The notes: generated by a model not told the origin, from the sequence alone. 10,868 nucleotides of DNA from CS3-C152 sp964347025 (GCA_964347025.1 CAYFWU010000025.1:1-10868); one strand, 5' to 3'. Numbered from the stretch's first letter, positions 1 to 6,418 are shown. Made by a program: numbers and translations.

Positions 1-10
1 AAAAACCTGG

Positions 11-976
11 CTAAACAACCTCCATGGTTGAAGGAGGCTTCTTGGTTATATTGTACGTGACGTTAACGACACCAGGCACTTCCGAAGTTATCCTGTCTGC
101 CAGTTTTTCCAGAACATCATAGGGAAGCTTCGTTGGCGAGGCAGTTACAGCATCCTTGCTGTCCCAGCACCTCACCTCTATCTGCAGACCGTAGTCTCTC
201 TCCCCTTCCTTAATCCCGGTAACTTTGTCCGGATGAAGGATCGCGAAATACTGGAAAGCCTTACTCCCCTTTAACTCCTCCTCAACAACTCTGGTTGCCT
301 TCCTGACGATCTCAATCCTTTCCGGCGTTACTTCCCCCAAAACCCTCGCCACCAGGGCAGGACCGGGGAAGGGCATCCTCCTGTAAATCTCCTCCGGCAG
401 GCCCAGTTCCTTCGCAACCTCTCTAACAGCGGGCTTCCTCAGCTCAGCCAGTGGTTCCAGAACCCTGTACCCATACTCCTTTTCCGTGTCAATCCCCAGC
501 TGTTCAAGTATGTTGTGCTGCCTCTTTATACCAGCTATCGTTTCTTCAACATCCGTGTAGATCGTCCCGTGGAGAAGGAATTTCGCTCCGCTCTCCCTCA
601 CGATCTTCCCGAAGACCTCCCTGTAAAAGGTCTGGGTGATCGTCTCCCTCTTCTCCTCCGGATCTGTCAGTCCCTTCAGCGCTTCGAAGAACTCTTTCCT
701 CGCGTCAACCTTCTCGACCTTCACGCCCAGTTTTCTGAACAGAGAAACAACCCTCTCAGGTTCTCCTTCCCTCATTAAGCCGTTCTCGATAAAATAGGTT
801 TTCAGCCTGTCTCCCAACGCTTTGTGAGCCAGCATGGTAACGGTTGAGGAATCCACACCACCGGACAGGGCATTTATCGCCAGACCGTTCCCAACAACAG
901 AAGAAATCTCATTAACCTTCTGTTCTATGAATCGTTTAGGATCCAAATCCTCCAGTTTTATCTCTTTCGTTTTCAT
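11..976 (-). CDS. guaAb: GMP synthase ATP-pyrophosphatase subunit (GuaA C-terminal type), divergent
   Basis: Family role: PP-loop ATPase that adenylates XMP and, with ammonia from a separate glutaminase subunit, makes GMP. Seen: 321 aa, near the usual ~310 for the archaeal stand-alone subunit; PP-loop SGGVDSS at residues 38-44; a DPEEKR block near 105-110; HGTIYTDVEET at 136-146; FPGPALVARVLGEVT at 203-217; the dimerisation domain runs to the end, with KPPSTMEVV at 313-321. Several otherwise very conserved positions differ: the KSHHNVGG loop is KRQHNILEQ (151-159), FPGPGL is FPGPAL, and the terminal KPPATIEWE is KPPSTMEVV. These lie in or near the XMP site of characterised enzymes, so a true GMP synthase role is likely but not certain. 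The ATG is supported by a TTTAAA box 24 nt upstream. It is transcribed divergently from the nuclease gene. No guaAa glutaminase gene is in the window. Confidence 0.85.
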   Translation of the reverse strand: MKTKEIKLEDLDPKRFIEQKVNEISSVVGNGLAINALSGGVDSSTVTMLAHKALGDRLKTYFIENGLMREGEPERVVSLFRKLGVKVEKVDARKEFFEALKGLTDPEEKRETITQTFYREVFGKIVRESGAKFLLHGTIYTDVEETIAGIKRQHNILEQLGIDTEKEYGYRVLEPLAELRKPAVREVAKELGLPEEIYRRMPFPGPALVARVLGEVTPERIEIVRKATRVVEEELKGSKAFQYFAILHPDKVTGIKEGERDYGLQIEVRCWDSKDAVTASPTKLPYDVLEKLADRITSEVPGVVNVTYNITKKPPSTMEVV

Positions 977-996
977 GTTTAGATTTAAAATCGATC

Positions 997-1002
997 TTTA
1001 AA
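997..1002 (-). promoter_or_regulatory. TATA box of the guaAb-like gene
   Basis: TTTAAA centred about 24 nt upstream of the ATG at 976, the spacing expected for a leaderless archaeal transcript. No Shine-Dalgarno sequence lies between it and the start. Confidence 0.5.
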
Positions 1003-1008
1003 TTCTTT

Positions 1009-1014
1009 TTTAAA
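1009..1014 (+). promoter_or_regulatory. TATA box of the Cas4-like nuclease gene
   Basis: TTTAAA inside a T-rich run, centred about 24 nt upstream of the ATG at 1036. The 59-bp divergent intergenic region holds three TTTAAA hexamers (984, 997, 1009). Two of them are correctly spaced for the two flanking genes. Confidence 0.5.
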
Positions 1015-1035
1015 TTTTCTCCCGAATTCTAGATT

Positions 1036-1698
1036 ATGATTGATTTCGATAAGCTGATAAATTCGCATCTCAACAGGGAGTTCAAGCCAAAACAGATCGG
1101 AAGATATTACCCCTCGGAGATAGGCAACTGTTTACGAAAAGTATGGTTTACATACAAGCATCCTAAGGAACTGGACAAGGAGAAACTTAAGGTCTTCCAG
1201 GTCGGCCTGATGCTGCATGATTTCATATCCGAGGTCCTCCGCTCTGAGAAGACCCCAGATGTTCGATTAATCCAATCCGAGGTTCCCTTCCGCCTGAACT
1301 TCCCAGAGTTCCAGGTATCAGGAAGGGTGGACGATGTCCTGATAGTGGAGAGGGATAACAAAAAACTCCTTGTGGAGGTGAAGTCCACGAAACTCCTTTC
1401 CATGGTGAAGAAACCGAGCCTCCCCCACGTTATGCAGATCCAGCTCTACATGCACGCCCTCAAAATCCCGGACGGCATGATCCTTTATGTCGAAAAACCT
1501 TCCCTGAAGACGATTCAGTACGAAATAAAATACGACCCCGAACTTGTGAAACAAATTCTTGAACGATTCCAGAACCTCCACTCATCCCTGAAGAGCGAAA
1601 GCATTCCGGATCCCGAGGCAAAGCTCAAGAAGGAGATGGAATGGATGTGCAGATACTGCGAGTACGTGGATGAATGCAAAAACGCGAAAAATGTTTAA
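1036..1698 (+). CDS. Cas4-like / RecB-family PD-(D/E)XK exonuclease with Fe-S cysteines
   Basis: Likely a metal-dependent DNA exonuclease of the Cas4/Dna2/AddB Fe-S nuclease group. Seen in 220 aa: YPSEIGNCLRKVWF at 25-38 with Cys32; His61 of the RecB-type HxxF/I motif; SGRVDD at 95-100 (catalytic Asp99); VEVKST at 113-118 (catalytic Glu114 and Lys116, the ExK pair); QxxxY at 134-138; and a C-terminal cluster Cys205-x2-Cys208-x5-Cys214. One N-terminal plus three C-terminal cysteines is the arrangement that ligates a 4Fe-4S cluster in this group. The length fits Cas4 (~200 aa). No CRISPR array or other cas gene is in the window, so this is better described as a solo Cas4-like nuclease; a DNA repair role is possible but not shown. 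The start is supported by a TATA box 24 nt upstream. Confidence 0.85.
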   Translation: MIDFDKLINSHLNREFKPKQIGRYYPSEIGNCLRKVWFTYKHPKELDKEKLKVFQVGLMLHDFISEVLRSEKTPDVRLIQSEVPFRLNFPEFQVSGRVDDVLIVERDNKKLLVEVKSTKLLSMVKKPSLPHVMQIQLYMHALKIPDGMILYVEKPSLKTIQYEIKYDPELVKQILERFQNLHSSLKSESIPDPEAKLKKEMEWMCRYCEYVDECKNAKNV

Positions 1699-1714
1699 AC
1701 AACGGTTTAAACAT
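1691..1714. repeat. Perfect 10-bp inverted repeat with 4-bp spacer
   Basis: The arms ATGTTTAAAC and GTTTAAACAT flank AACG. The left arm contains the stop codon of the nuclease gene, and the right arm ends 3 bp before the TATA box of the next gene. It could be an operator, or a hairpin at the nuclease mRNA 3' end. It lacks a following T tract, which argues against a simple terminator. Confidence 0.7.
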
Positions 1715-1717
1715 AAC

Positions 1718-1725
1718 AATATATC
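1718..1725 (+). promoter_or_regulatory. TATA box of the 80-aa membrane protein gene
   Basis: AATATATC centred about 26 nt upstream of the ATG at 1748. The inverted repeat lies immediately upstream. Confidence 0.5.
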
Positions 1726-1747
1726 CGAGAACAACGAAATTCTAATC

Positions 1748-1990
1748 ATGCCGAAGTCCACAACTCTCGATAAAATCGCCAAAGTTCTCGACAAGGCAGC
1801 CAAACTTCTGAAAGGTCCCTATAAGGTCGCCAGCGCAGGGGTGGTGGCAGCAGTGATCGGCGGGATAATCAAGCTCCAGGCCCTCACGCAGACCTTCCCA
1901 GAGCCCTTCGATACAGTGGGGAACGTGATCATATTCATCGCAGTCCTGATGGTGGTTATAGACCTCTGCAGGGGCGGGCTGCTGGACTGA
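1748..1990 (+). CDS. Small two-helix membrane protein, unknown function
   Basis: I do not recognise a family. Seen: 80 aa; a lysine-rich amphipathic N-terminus (1-26), a hydrophobic helix at about 27-43 (ASAGVVAAVIGGIIKL), a loop with TFPEPFDT, and a second helix at about 57-74 (VGNVIIFIAVLMVVIDLC). This gives a small hairpin membrane protein. The frame is open back to 1670, but I chose the ATG at 1748 because it has a TATA box 26 nt upstream and the longer form would overlap the nuclease gene. It is convergent with the next gene, with only 8 bp between the two stop codons. Confidence 0.65.
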   Translation: MPKSTTLDKIAKVLDKAAKLLKGPYKVASAGVVAAVIGGIIKLQALTQTFPEPFDTVGNVIIFIAVLMVVIDLCRGGLLD

Positions 1991-2002
1991 TTACAGAATC
2001 AG
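1987..2002. repeat. 6-bp inverted repeat joining two convergent stop codons
   Basis: CTGATT-ACAG-AATCAG. Each arm contains the TGA stop of one of the two convergent genes. It may be a small bidirectional hairpin; it may also be coincidence. Confidence 0.35.
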
Positions 2003-3543
2003 ATAAGACTCAGAAGCCCTGCATAAACGAAATAATTCAGAACCGTAAATAAAATGGTAAAGACCAGGATGAATTTTGTTGTCTGGGGCCTTTTCGAATG
2101 ACCAAAGGCAAAAAACAAGGCAGGGGGCAAAACCAGAAAAGTCAGTACGAATGGAAGGGTTTCAAAAAAATAGAAGTATCTGAATTGGGATGGGAGATAG
2201 ATAAAAAAGATATTCACTAACGAGAGATAGACAATTACAATCAAAAGGAAAATAAGACGTCTCTTTGTCGTGTTCTGTTTCTTTACCTCTTTTTTATCCT
2301 CAGGCCCCAGGACCTTGCAGGAAGCGATTGCAAACGCTATCAGACTAAATATATTTGACAAACCGAGCAGTGAGAAAACCTTAATTTTGGGTTTCTGATC
2401 CCAGAAAATTATAAATCCGGCCAGAACGCTTGAAACAGCGGATATTATGAGCAGCCAAAGGATCGATATCCACTGGATGTTAACACTGATGAATATCGGG
2501 GTCTGGTATTTTGAGAAATATTCCTCATCCCCCTTTGGTTCTATCCAGAAATCCTCCACGAATAAATTGGCGGGAACGTGCATTTTAACATCGGTGTAAA
2601 CAAAATTTACCGTCCCGCTCTGCCCGAAGAATTTCTCCAGCTCCTCAGGTATTTCATAATTTTTCTGAAAAAGATGACTAACACTTAACCAACTTTCCTT
2701 TGAATTCTTTATCTCATCATAGAATTCAGGTTCTGCATAACCAATGATGTAGAGCTGAACAGGAATTGTCTTGCCCCCGTAGGCACTTGTTAACTTCATT
2801 GGATAGTATATCCTTTCTGATGGGAAGGAAACGTAAACCCCGATATTTGTGAACATCCTCATACTCCACATGGATTCAGATATGGTGTGGTTCTTGAACT
2901 CCTCGAGATCAGATATCCAGAACAGAACGAATGAGTAATCCTTACCTATATACTCATCTATTAAGTCCTTCGACTCTCCTGAAAAACTGAGACCTTTCCC
3001 CGATATGTAGTTGTTGAAGGATTCTGAATCATCAGCCCCTATAAGTTCTGTTGTGACTCCGAATTTTTCAACACGCTCAAAAACTTCTACACCAAGTTTC
3101 CCGTATGTCTCTGGGCCGAGACCTGAAGTATAATACCCGGGGGAAGACAGCAGTAAAACGAAAAAATTGTAGACCTGCGAGAACGATATCAGGGAGAGTG
3201 ACGTCGTCAGATCATTTTTTGCCTGTGTTGTTACGTTTCTGCCTCCCAAGGTTGGAAGCTTTTCAAGCACGTCCAATTCCATCTGCTCGGGATCACCGGG
3301 AACAGGGAAGATCCAAACAGATTTCGTACCTGTCGTATTACGATAATCTGTCTGGACAGCTATGATCATTTTCTCCACACCATCCTCGTGTTTAATCGCG
3401 GCCATCTGTGAATTCTGTCCAATAACCCTCCAGGAATCATCCGCATAAACAATAATCATCCCGTCCCCCGAGACATTCACAGGAGAGATAAAGAAAAAGC
3501 ATACGATGACCGTAAACAGTAGAAATATTTTTTCATACCCCAT
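1999..3543 (-). CDS. Membrane-anchored DUF2330-like protein with five C-terminal helices
   Basis: Function unknown. Seen in 514 aa: a signal peptide (about 1-26, hydrophobic core IFLLFTVIVCFFFIS); an extracytoplasmic domain whose opening (residues 45-90: SQMAAIKHEDGVEKMIIAVQ, then SVWIFPVPGDPE) resembles DUF2330, a family of secreted proteins of unknown role that read an input value and share a W-x-x-PVPG-x-P-like block; a mildly hydrophobic stretch near 118-132; then five probable transmembrane helices at about 355-380, 390-412, 430-450, 458-480 and 490-514. A lysine-rich cytoplasmic loop lies at about 413-430. DUF2330 proteins usually end with one helix, so the polytopic tail is unusual. 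The start is supported by a TATA-like box about 25 nt upstream, which overlaps the 3' end of the preceding gene, so it probably has its own promoter despite the 19-bp spacing. Confidence 0.7.
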   Translation of the reverse strand: MGYEKIFLLFTVIVCFFFISPVNVSGDGMIIVYADDSWRVIGQNSQMAAIKHEDGVEKMIIAVQTDYRNTTGTKSVWIFPVPGDPEQMELDVLEKLPTLGGRNVTTQAKNDLTTSLSLISFSQVYNFFVLLLSSPGYYTSGLGPETYGKLGVEVFERVEKFGVTTELIGADDSESFNNYISGKGLSFSGESKDLIDEYIGKDYSFVLFWISDLEEFKNHTISESMWSMRMFTNIGVYVSFPSERIYYPMKLTSAYGGKTIPVQLYIIGYAEPEFYDEIKNSKESWLSVSHLFQKNYEIPEELEKFFGQSGTVNFVYTDVKMHVPANLFVEDFWIEPKGDEEYFSKYQTPIFISVNIQWISILWLLIISAVSSVLAGFIIFWDQKPKIKVFSLLGLSNIFSLIAFAIASCKVLGPEDKKEVKKQNTTKRRLIFLLIVIVYLSLVNIFFIYLPSQFRYFYFFETLPFVLTFLVLPPALFFAFGHSKRPQTTKFILVFTILFTVLNYFVYAGLLSLI

Positions 3544-3562
3544 TATTAAAATTTATCCTTCG

Positions 3563-3823
3563 CTATAATATATCTTCCTGTGGAGGTTTGTCAGATACCC
3601 TGTAGTAAGGCCAGACAGTCCTTTTTATGGCTTCCCCGGTTGACAGAAGAAGATCATGCCTTCTAACCTTGGCAACCTCGCCCACGTACGTCTCACCATT
3701 AAATTCAAATATATACCTCCAGTCTCCTAGGAGGTCTTCATCAGGACATCTGCTCAGCTTTCTCATCCTTCCCAAAGGATCCACTGAGAAATCCCCTTCC
3801 CAGTAATTTCCAGCCCTTTCCAT
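3563..3823 (-). CDS. Hypothetical 86-aa soluble protein
   Basis: Not recognised. Seen: 86 aa with no signal peptide and no membrane helix; one Cys only. The middle (about 33-60) alternates hydrophobic and charged residues (WRYIFEFNGETYVGEVAKV), compatible with a small beta-rich fold, and the C-terminus has WPYYRVSDKPP. It lies 19 bp upstream of the DUF2330-like gene on the same strand and is divergent from the four-helix membrane protein, from which it is separated by a 52-bp promoter region. The coding call rests on the well-placed TATA box, the tight neighbour spacing and the lack of a better frame. Confidence 0.6.
   Translation of the reverse strand: MERAGNYWEGDFSVDPLGRMRKLSRCPDEDLLGDWRYIFEFNGETYVGEVAKVRRHDLLLSTGEAIKRTVWPYYRVSDKPPQEDIL
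3564..3573 (-). promoter_or_regulatory. TATA box of the DUF2330-like gene
   Basis: On the minus strand this reads as an A/T-only run around TATATTATA, centred 25 nt upstream of the ATG at 3543. It overlaps the stop codon of the upstream gene. Confidence 0.4.
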
Positions 3824-3843
3824 GATTCTGAATTACCAGTAAA

Positions 3844-3851
3844 TTTTATAA
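3844..3851. promoter_or_regulatory. Single TATA element apparently shared by two divergent genes
   Basis: TTTTATAA on the plus strand (TTATAAAA on the minus strand) lies centred about 24 nt from the minus-strand ATG at 3823 and about 28 nt from the plus-strand ATG at 3876. No second A/T box of similar quality exists in the 52-bp gap. Confidence 0.5.
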
Positions 3852-3875
3852 CCTTAATGAAACCAAATTAATATC

Positions 3876-4466
3876 ATGGGGATCAAAGAAATACTGAAAC
3901 CAACCAGAGGGAAAATAGTTCTGTTCCTGTTAATATTTTTCGCTCTCTACCTTTTCCTCCACCCTTTATTCATGTCGTGCAGGGCAGGGGGCATAGCATG
4001 CCGCCAGGGTGAGGCCCAGGAGATATGCGATCAGAGAAACATGGAGTTCAGAACATCTTGCGAAAACCTGGGGATTTCCCTTGCTGTAGTTTTCCTTATA
4101 ATTTCCTACCTGTTCTCCTCACACCTGGTCTTCAAATCCGTAAACTCGAGAATAAACTTATTCATAAAGAAAAGCTTCTGGAAGCTGTTAATCCTAACGA
4201 TCATCCTGACTTTGCTCTCCTTGCTGTACGCCTACGAACCCCTGGTCATGGACGCCTACTTTCTTGAAAGAGGATTCCCTCTCGGATACCTTAGCTACAG
4301 CGTGGGAACCTTCGTCCCCCCGAACGCGCCCCCACCGGTAGGCGGATGGAGACTCATACCCGAATTCCTGTTTTTAGATTTCGTTTTCTGGTACGTGATC
4401 TCAATGATCGTGCTAAAACTCTATTACAGGCGCAAAAAGCCCAAACTGGCCGAGTCCCTGAAATAA
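3876..4466 (+). CDS. Four-helix membrane protein, unknown function
   Basis: Function unknown. Seen in 196 aa: a basic N-terminus (LKPTRGK) leading into helix 1 (about 12-33), then an external loop with four cysteines (35, 42, 51, 62) that could form two disulfides, helix 2 (66-86), helix 3 (101-121), an external loop containing ERGFPLGYLSYS and the proline-rich PPNAPPPVGG (131-157), helix 4 (161-183), and a basic tail (YYRRKKPK). By the positive-inside rule both termini are cytoplasmic. I recall similar short archaeal membrane proteins that start with a KPTxxKI motif and carry a GFPL loop, but no function is known to me. It is convergent with the DUF4382 lipoprotein gene (31 bp between stops). 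Confidence 0.75.
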   Translation: MGIKEILKPTRGKIVLFLLIFFALYLFLHPLFMSCRAGGIACRQGEAQEICDQRNMEFRTSCENLGISLAVVFLIISYLFSSHLVFKSVNSRINLFIKKSFWKLLILTIILTLLSLLYAYEPLVMDAYFLERGFPLGYLSYSVGTFVPPNAPPPVGGWRLIPEFLFLDFVFWYVISMIVLKLYYRRKKPKLAESLK

Positions 4467-4497
4467 AAAAATAAGAAAGAGGGAATATTTCTGATCC

Positions 4498-5550
4498 TTA
4501 CGCCTCTGTGCATCTCCAGTCGATCTCGGCAGTTCCTTCCACGATGTCCACGGCACACACCGGGCTACACCCTGTCTTCATTATGTTAACACCGATCCAC
4601 CACGTTCCTGTGTCTTCACTACACATGGCCCAGTCCGTGAGGCTCGCGTTCTCTATACAAGTGCTGTTCACGGCGATCTGCACGGCATGGAACAGGCTCA
4701 TACTATCTTCTGTTGGAGCCGTGCAATGATCCTCATCCTCCAAGAACGTCGTTCCATCCGGCGTTTCGCATTTCCTTGGAAAACTCTCGAGTATTGTATA
4801 CCCTGCTCTGACGCACTCACTGAACCTTGTCACTATGGGAATGCATCTCTCACCATCAAAGCAATTCCCTTCACCGCAGTCGCAGATCTTAACATCATGA
4901 CTGTTGTCAGGGGAACAACCGCATGGCCCGATCACACAGAGATTCGGGAAGTCATCCGTCTGTAAGCAGCACATACTTGTCGTTACGTTTCCTCCCTGAT
5001 CCTCGCACAGCCTTTCATAATCCGCTATCTCCGACCGGGAAGACAAAACCTTTATTGTGGGCTTCATCATGTACTTACCCGATCCTGTCTCGTGAACCGA
5101 TTGTTCTGCATCGAAATCGAGCGTTAATGTCGTGGTTTCCCCTTCTTTAATCTCGAAACTTTTAACCAGCTTCACTGTTTTCGAGGGAATTGTAAGATCA
5201 TTCTCCTCGCCGTCAATCGTCACTTTCGCAGAATCCACATCCAGCCTTATCTGCGTGTATATCCCTGCACTCAGTTCCTTGCTGCCGAGAAACTCCTTGA
5301 CGTCCTTTATTGCCACAAGATCAAACGTTTGTCCTTCCTCCACCACTGTAGTCCATCCTGACTCGTTTCCTGCCTCTGCCACGTGTACCTGAATCTTCGA
5401 TATCGTAACCTCTGCTTTCTCTATGTTCAATGCCGGCTTGTCCGTTATCTGCAGAACCAGTGTTCCTGTTCCTGTCGGCTGCTGAACACACCCGCTTGTC
5501 ACCAGAATTCCGAAAACCAACATCAATGCAAAAGGTACTTCTTTCCTCAT
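4498..5550 (-). CDS. DUF4382 lipoprotein with cysteine-rich C-terminal modules
   Basis: A surface lipoprotein of unknown function. Seen in 350 aa: a signal peptide ending in the lipobox LVTSGC with acceptor Cys21; a DUF4382-like beta domain at about 28-170 (opening GTLVLQITDKPALNIEKAEV, with GWTTV at 65-69); a cysteine cluster at 182-236 including CC194-195, CGC at 210-212 and CDCGEGNCFDGERC at 223-236; a module at 246-271 with C-x4-GYTILESFPRKC-x-TPDGTTF, which I know as a recurrent small domain in DPANN and CPR proteins; and a last module at 285-350 with TGTWWIGV, GCSPVCAVD and the terminal AEIDWRCTEA. It is thus a mosaic of four modules. The even number of cysteines beyond the lipobox suggests an oxidised, extracytoplasmic fold. 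The start is supported by the signal peptide and by a TATA box 27 nt upstream. Confidence 0.85.
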   Translation of the reverse strand: MRKEVPFALMLVFGILVTSGCVQQPTGTGTLVLQITDKPALNIEKAEVTISKIQVHVAEAGNESGWTTVVEEGQTFDLVAIKDVKEFLGSKELSAGIYTQIRLDVDSAKVTIDGEENDLTIPSKTVKLVKSFEIKEGETTTLTLDFDAEQSVHETGSGKYMMKPTIKVLSSRSEIADYERLCEDQGGNVTTSMCCLQTDDFPNLCVIGPCGCSPDNSHDVKICDCGEGNCFDGERCIPIVTRFSECVRAGYTILESFPRKCETPDGTTFLEDEDHCTAPTEDSMSLFHAVQIAVNSTCIENASLTDWAMCSEDTGTWWIGVNIMKTGCSPVCAVDIVEGTAEIDWRCTEA

Positions 5551-5573
5551 AAAAATAATTGTATTGATTTCTA

Positions 5574-5580
5574 TTTATAA
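5574..5580 (-). promoter_or_regulatory. TATA box of the DUF4382 lipoprotein gene
   Basis: TTATAAA on the minus strand, centred 27 nt upstream of the ATG at 5550; no Shine-Dalgarno sequence. Confidence 0.5.
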
Positions 5581-5618
5581 TTAGAACAGCTAATTTCCCC
5601 GTTATGTTGCCAGGGGAC

Positions 5619-5867
5619 TCACATCTTGCCTTTTTTCTGGACGGCAGCCTCTTTCTTGTGCAAAACAGCGATGATGGCCGGTATCTGGATTATTATCGCG
5701 AACACTATAAGCATCACCCCTGCAACGGCCCACCCTGTATTGTACATGTAAACTGGCAGGAGGATACCGATACCCAGCCCGAGTAAGAACTTGCCCAGTA
5801 TCCAGAAAATAAAGTTCGATGTGTGCATGGCCTTTACCTTTTCAATCTTATGTTCCAAGCCGGTCAC
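5619..5867 (-). CDS. Small two-helix membrane protein, unknown function
   Basis: Not recognised. Seen: up to 82 aa; a short charged N-terminus, helix 1 at about 18-41 (containing FLLGLGIGILLPV), helix 2 at about 44-68 (WAVAGVMLIVFAIIIQIPAI), and a lysine-rich cytoplasmic tail. Start uncertain: GTG at 5867 gives the full length; TTG at 5858 would place the nearest TATA-like box (around 5878-5885) 24 nt upstream, matching the local leaderless spacing; ATG at 5828 would leave just 69 aa. Divergent from the cysteine-rich lipoprotein gene at 5963. Confidence 0.6.
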   Translation of the reverse strand: MTGLEHKIEKVKAMHTSNFIFWILGKFLLGLGIGILLPVYMYNTGWAVAGVMLIVFAIIIQIPAIIAVLHKKEAAVQKKGKM

Positions 5868-5877
5868 AACACCACCG

Positions 5878-5907
5878 TTTTATAATTGTCCCCGCCCGCT
5901 TATATAT
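5878..5907 (-). promoter_or_regulatory. Two candidate TATA boxes for the small membrane protein gene
   Basis: TTATAAAA at about 5878-5885 and ATATATAA at about 5900-5907 (minus strand), separated by a C-rich stretch. The first fits a leaderless TTG start at 5858; the second would give a leader of about 10 nt before the GTG. Confidence 0.35.
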
Positions 5908-5931
5908 CGTTCCCCAGATCAGAATCCAACT

Positions 5932-5939
5932 TTTATTAA
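5932..5939 (+). promoter_or_regulatory. TATA box of the cysteine-rich lipoprotein gene
   Basis: TTTATTAA centred 27 nt upstream of the ATG at 5963. Confidence 0.4.
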
Positions 5940-5962
5940 TACAGACTTTTCAAATATTAACT

Positions 5963-6298
5963 ATGATAAAAAATTATTCTGTTCTTGCGATATTTCTGAT
6001 CGGTCTCGTATTTCTCTCGGGTTGCGTGACGTACCAGCCCTATTTCCCGCAGGACGGAGGACAAGGTCCCCCACCACCCACCTGCAGTAAGCACGCTGAA
6101 GTCAGATGTCAGGGCGACTGTGTTTTCTGGTACGACAGCTGCGGGAACCAGGAGGAGATGAAAGAATGCTGTCCGCACGGATGCATGAACGGGGAGTGTA
6201 CGGATACGAATCCCTGCGAGCAGGCGGAAGGATACTGCCAGTCATCAATAGCCGAAGCCCTGTGCAGGGAAGGATTTGAAGAATCCAATATATCCTGT
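5963..6298 (+). CDS. 5' part of a cysteine-rich lipoprotein, broken by a gap
   Basis: N-terminal part of a secreted lipoprotein. Seen: signal peptide with core VLAIFLIGLVFLSGC, acceptor Cys21; a proline/glycine linker (22-40); then a dense cysteine-rich domain with Cys at 41, 49, 53, 60, 69, 70, 74, 79, 85, 92, 101 and 112, including the pattern CP-x-GC-x4-C near 70-79. The frame is open upstream to 5819, but the ATG at 5963 is chosen for its signal peptide, lipobox and TATA spacing. After about 6298 the frame enters a very AT-rich patch and ends at TAA 6383-6385; I doubt that stretch belongs to this gene. The reading resumes after the N run with a matching cysteine pattern, so 5963-7837 is probably one gene with missing sequence. 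Confidence 0.75.
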
Positions 6299-6378
6299 TC
6301 CTTTTTATCGATTTTAATAGATCTTAATTCTGTCATATATTTATTTAATAATCTTTCTAATTTATGTAAATCTGACAT
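6299..6378 (-). CDS. Possible foreign gene start in an AT-rich patch beside the gap
   Basis: Reading the minus strand from ATG at 6378 gives MSDLHKLERLLNKYMTELRS followed by IKIDKKEQ, a plausible charged helical protein start whose leucines are almost all TTA. That codon use is unlike every other gene here. The patch 6299-6406 has by my count about 17% G+C, far below its surroundings. Beyond about 6298 the same frame runs antisense to the lipoprotein and no longer looks coding. It is best read as sequence from another replicon or organism attached to a contig end, or else a real insertion. The exact junction is unknown. Confidence 0.3.
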
Positions 6379-6406
6379 ATATTAATAAATTATATATTTC
6401 TTTACC

Positions 6407-6416
6407 NNNNNNNNNN
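6407..6416. other. Scaffold gap of 10 N
   Basis: Ten N in a row, a common placeholder for a join of unknown length. It lies inside the presumed lipoprotein gene. Confidence 0.95.
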
Positions 6417-6418
6417 CC

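Noticed and set aside
1107..1581. Minus-strand frames under the nuclease gene
   Set aside because: They are shadows of a gene with complete catalytic and Fe-S motifs.
5819..5962. An upstream extension of the cysteine-rich lipoprotein frame
   Set aside because: It would bury the signal peptide 48 residues in, cover the promoter, and overlap the divergent membrane protein gene.
6109..6290. Continuation of the minus-strand frame that starts at 6378
   Set aside because: This portion is the exact antisense of the cysteine-rich lipoprotein and does not resemble a protein; only the AT-rich first part is considered.
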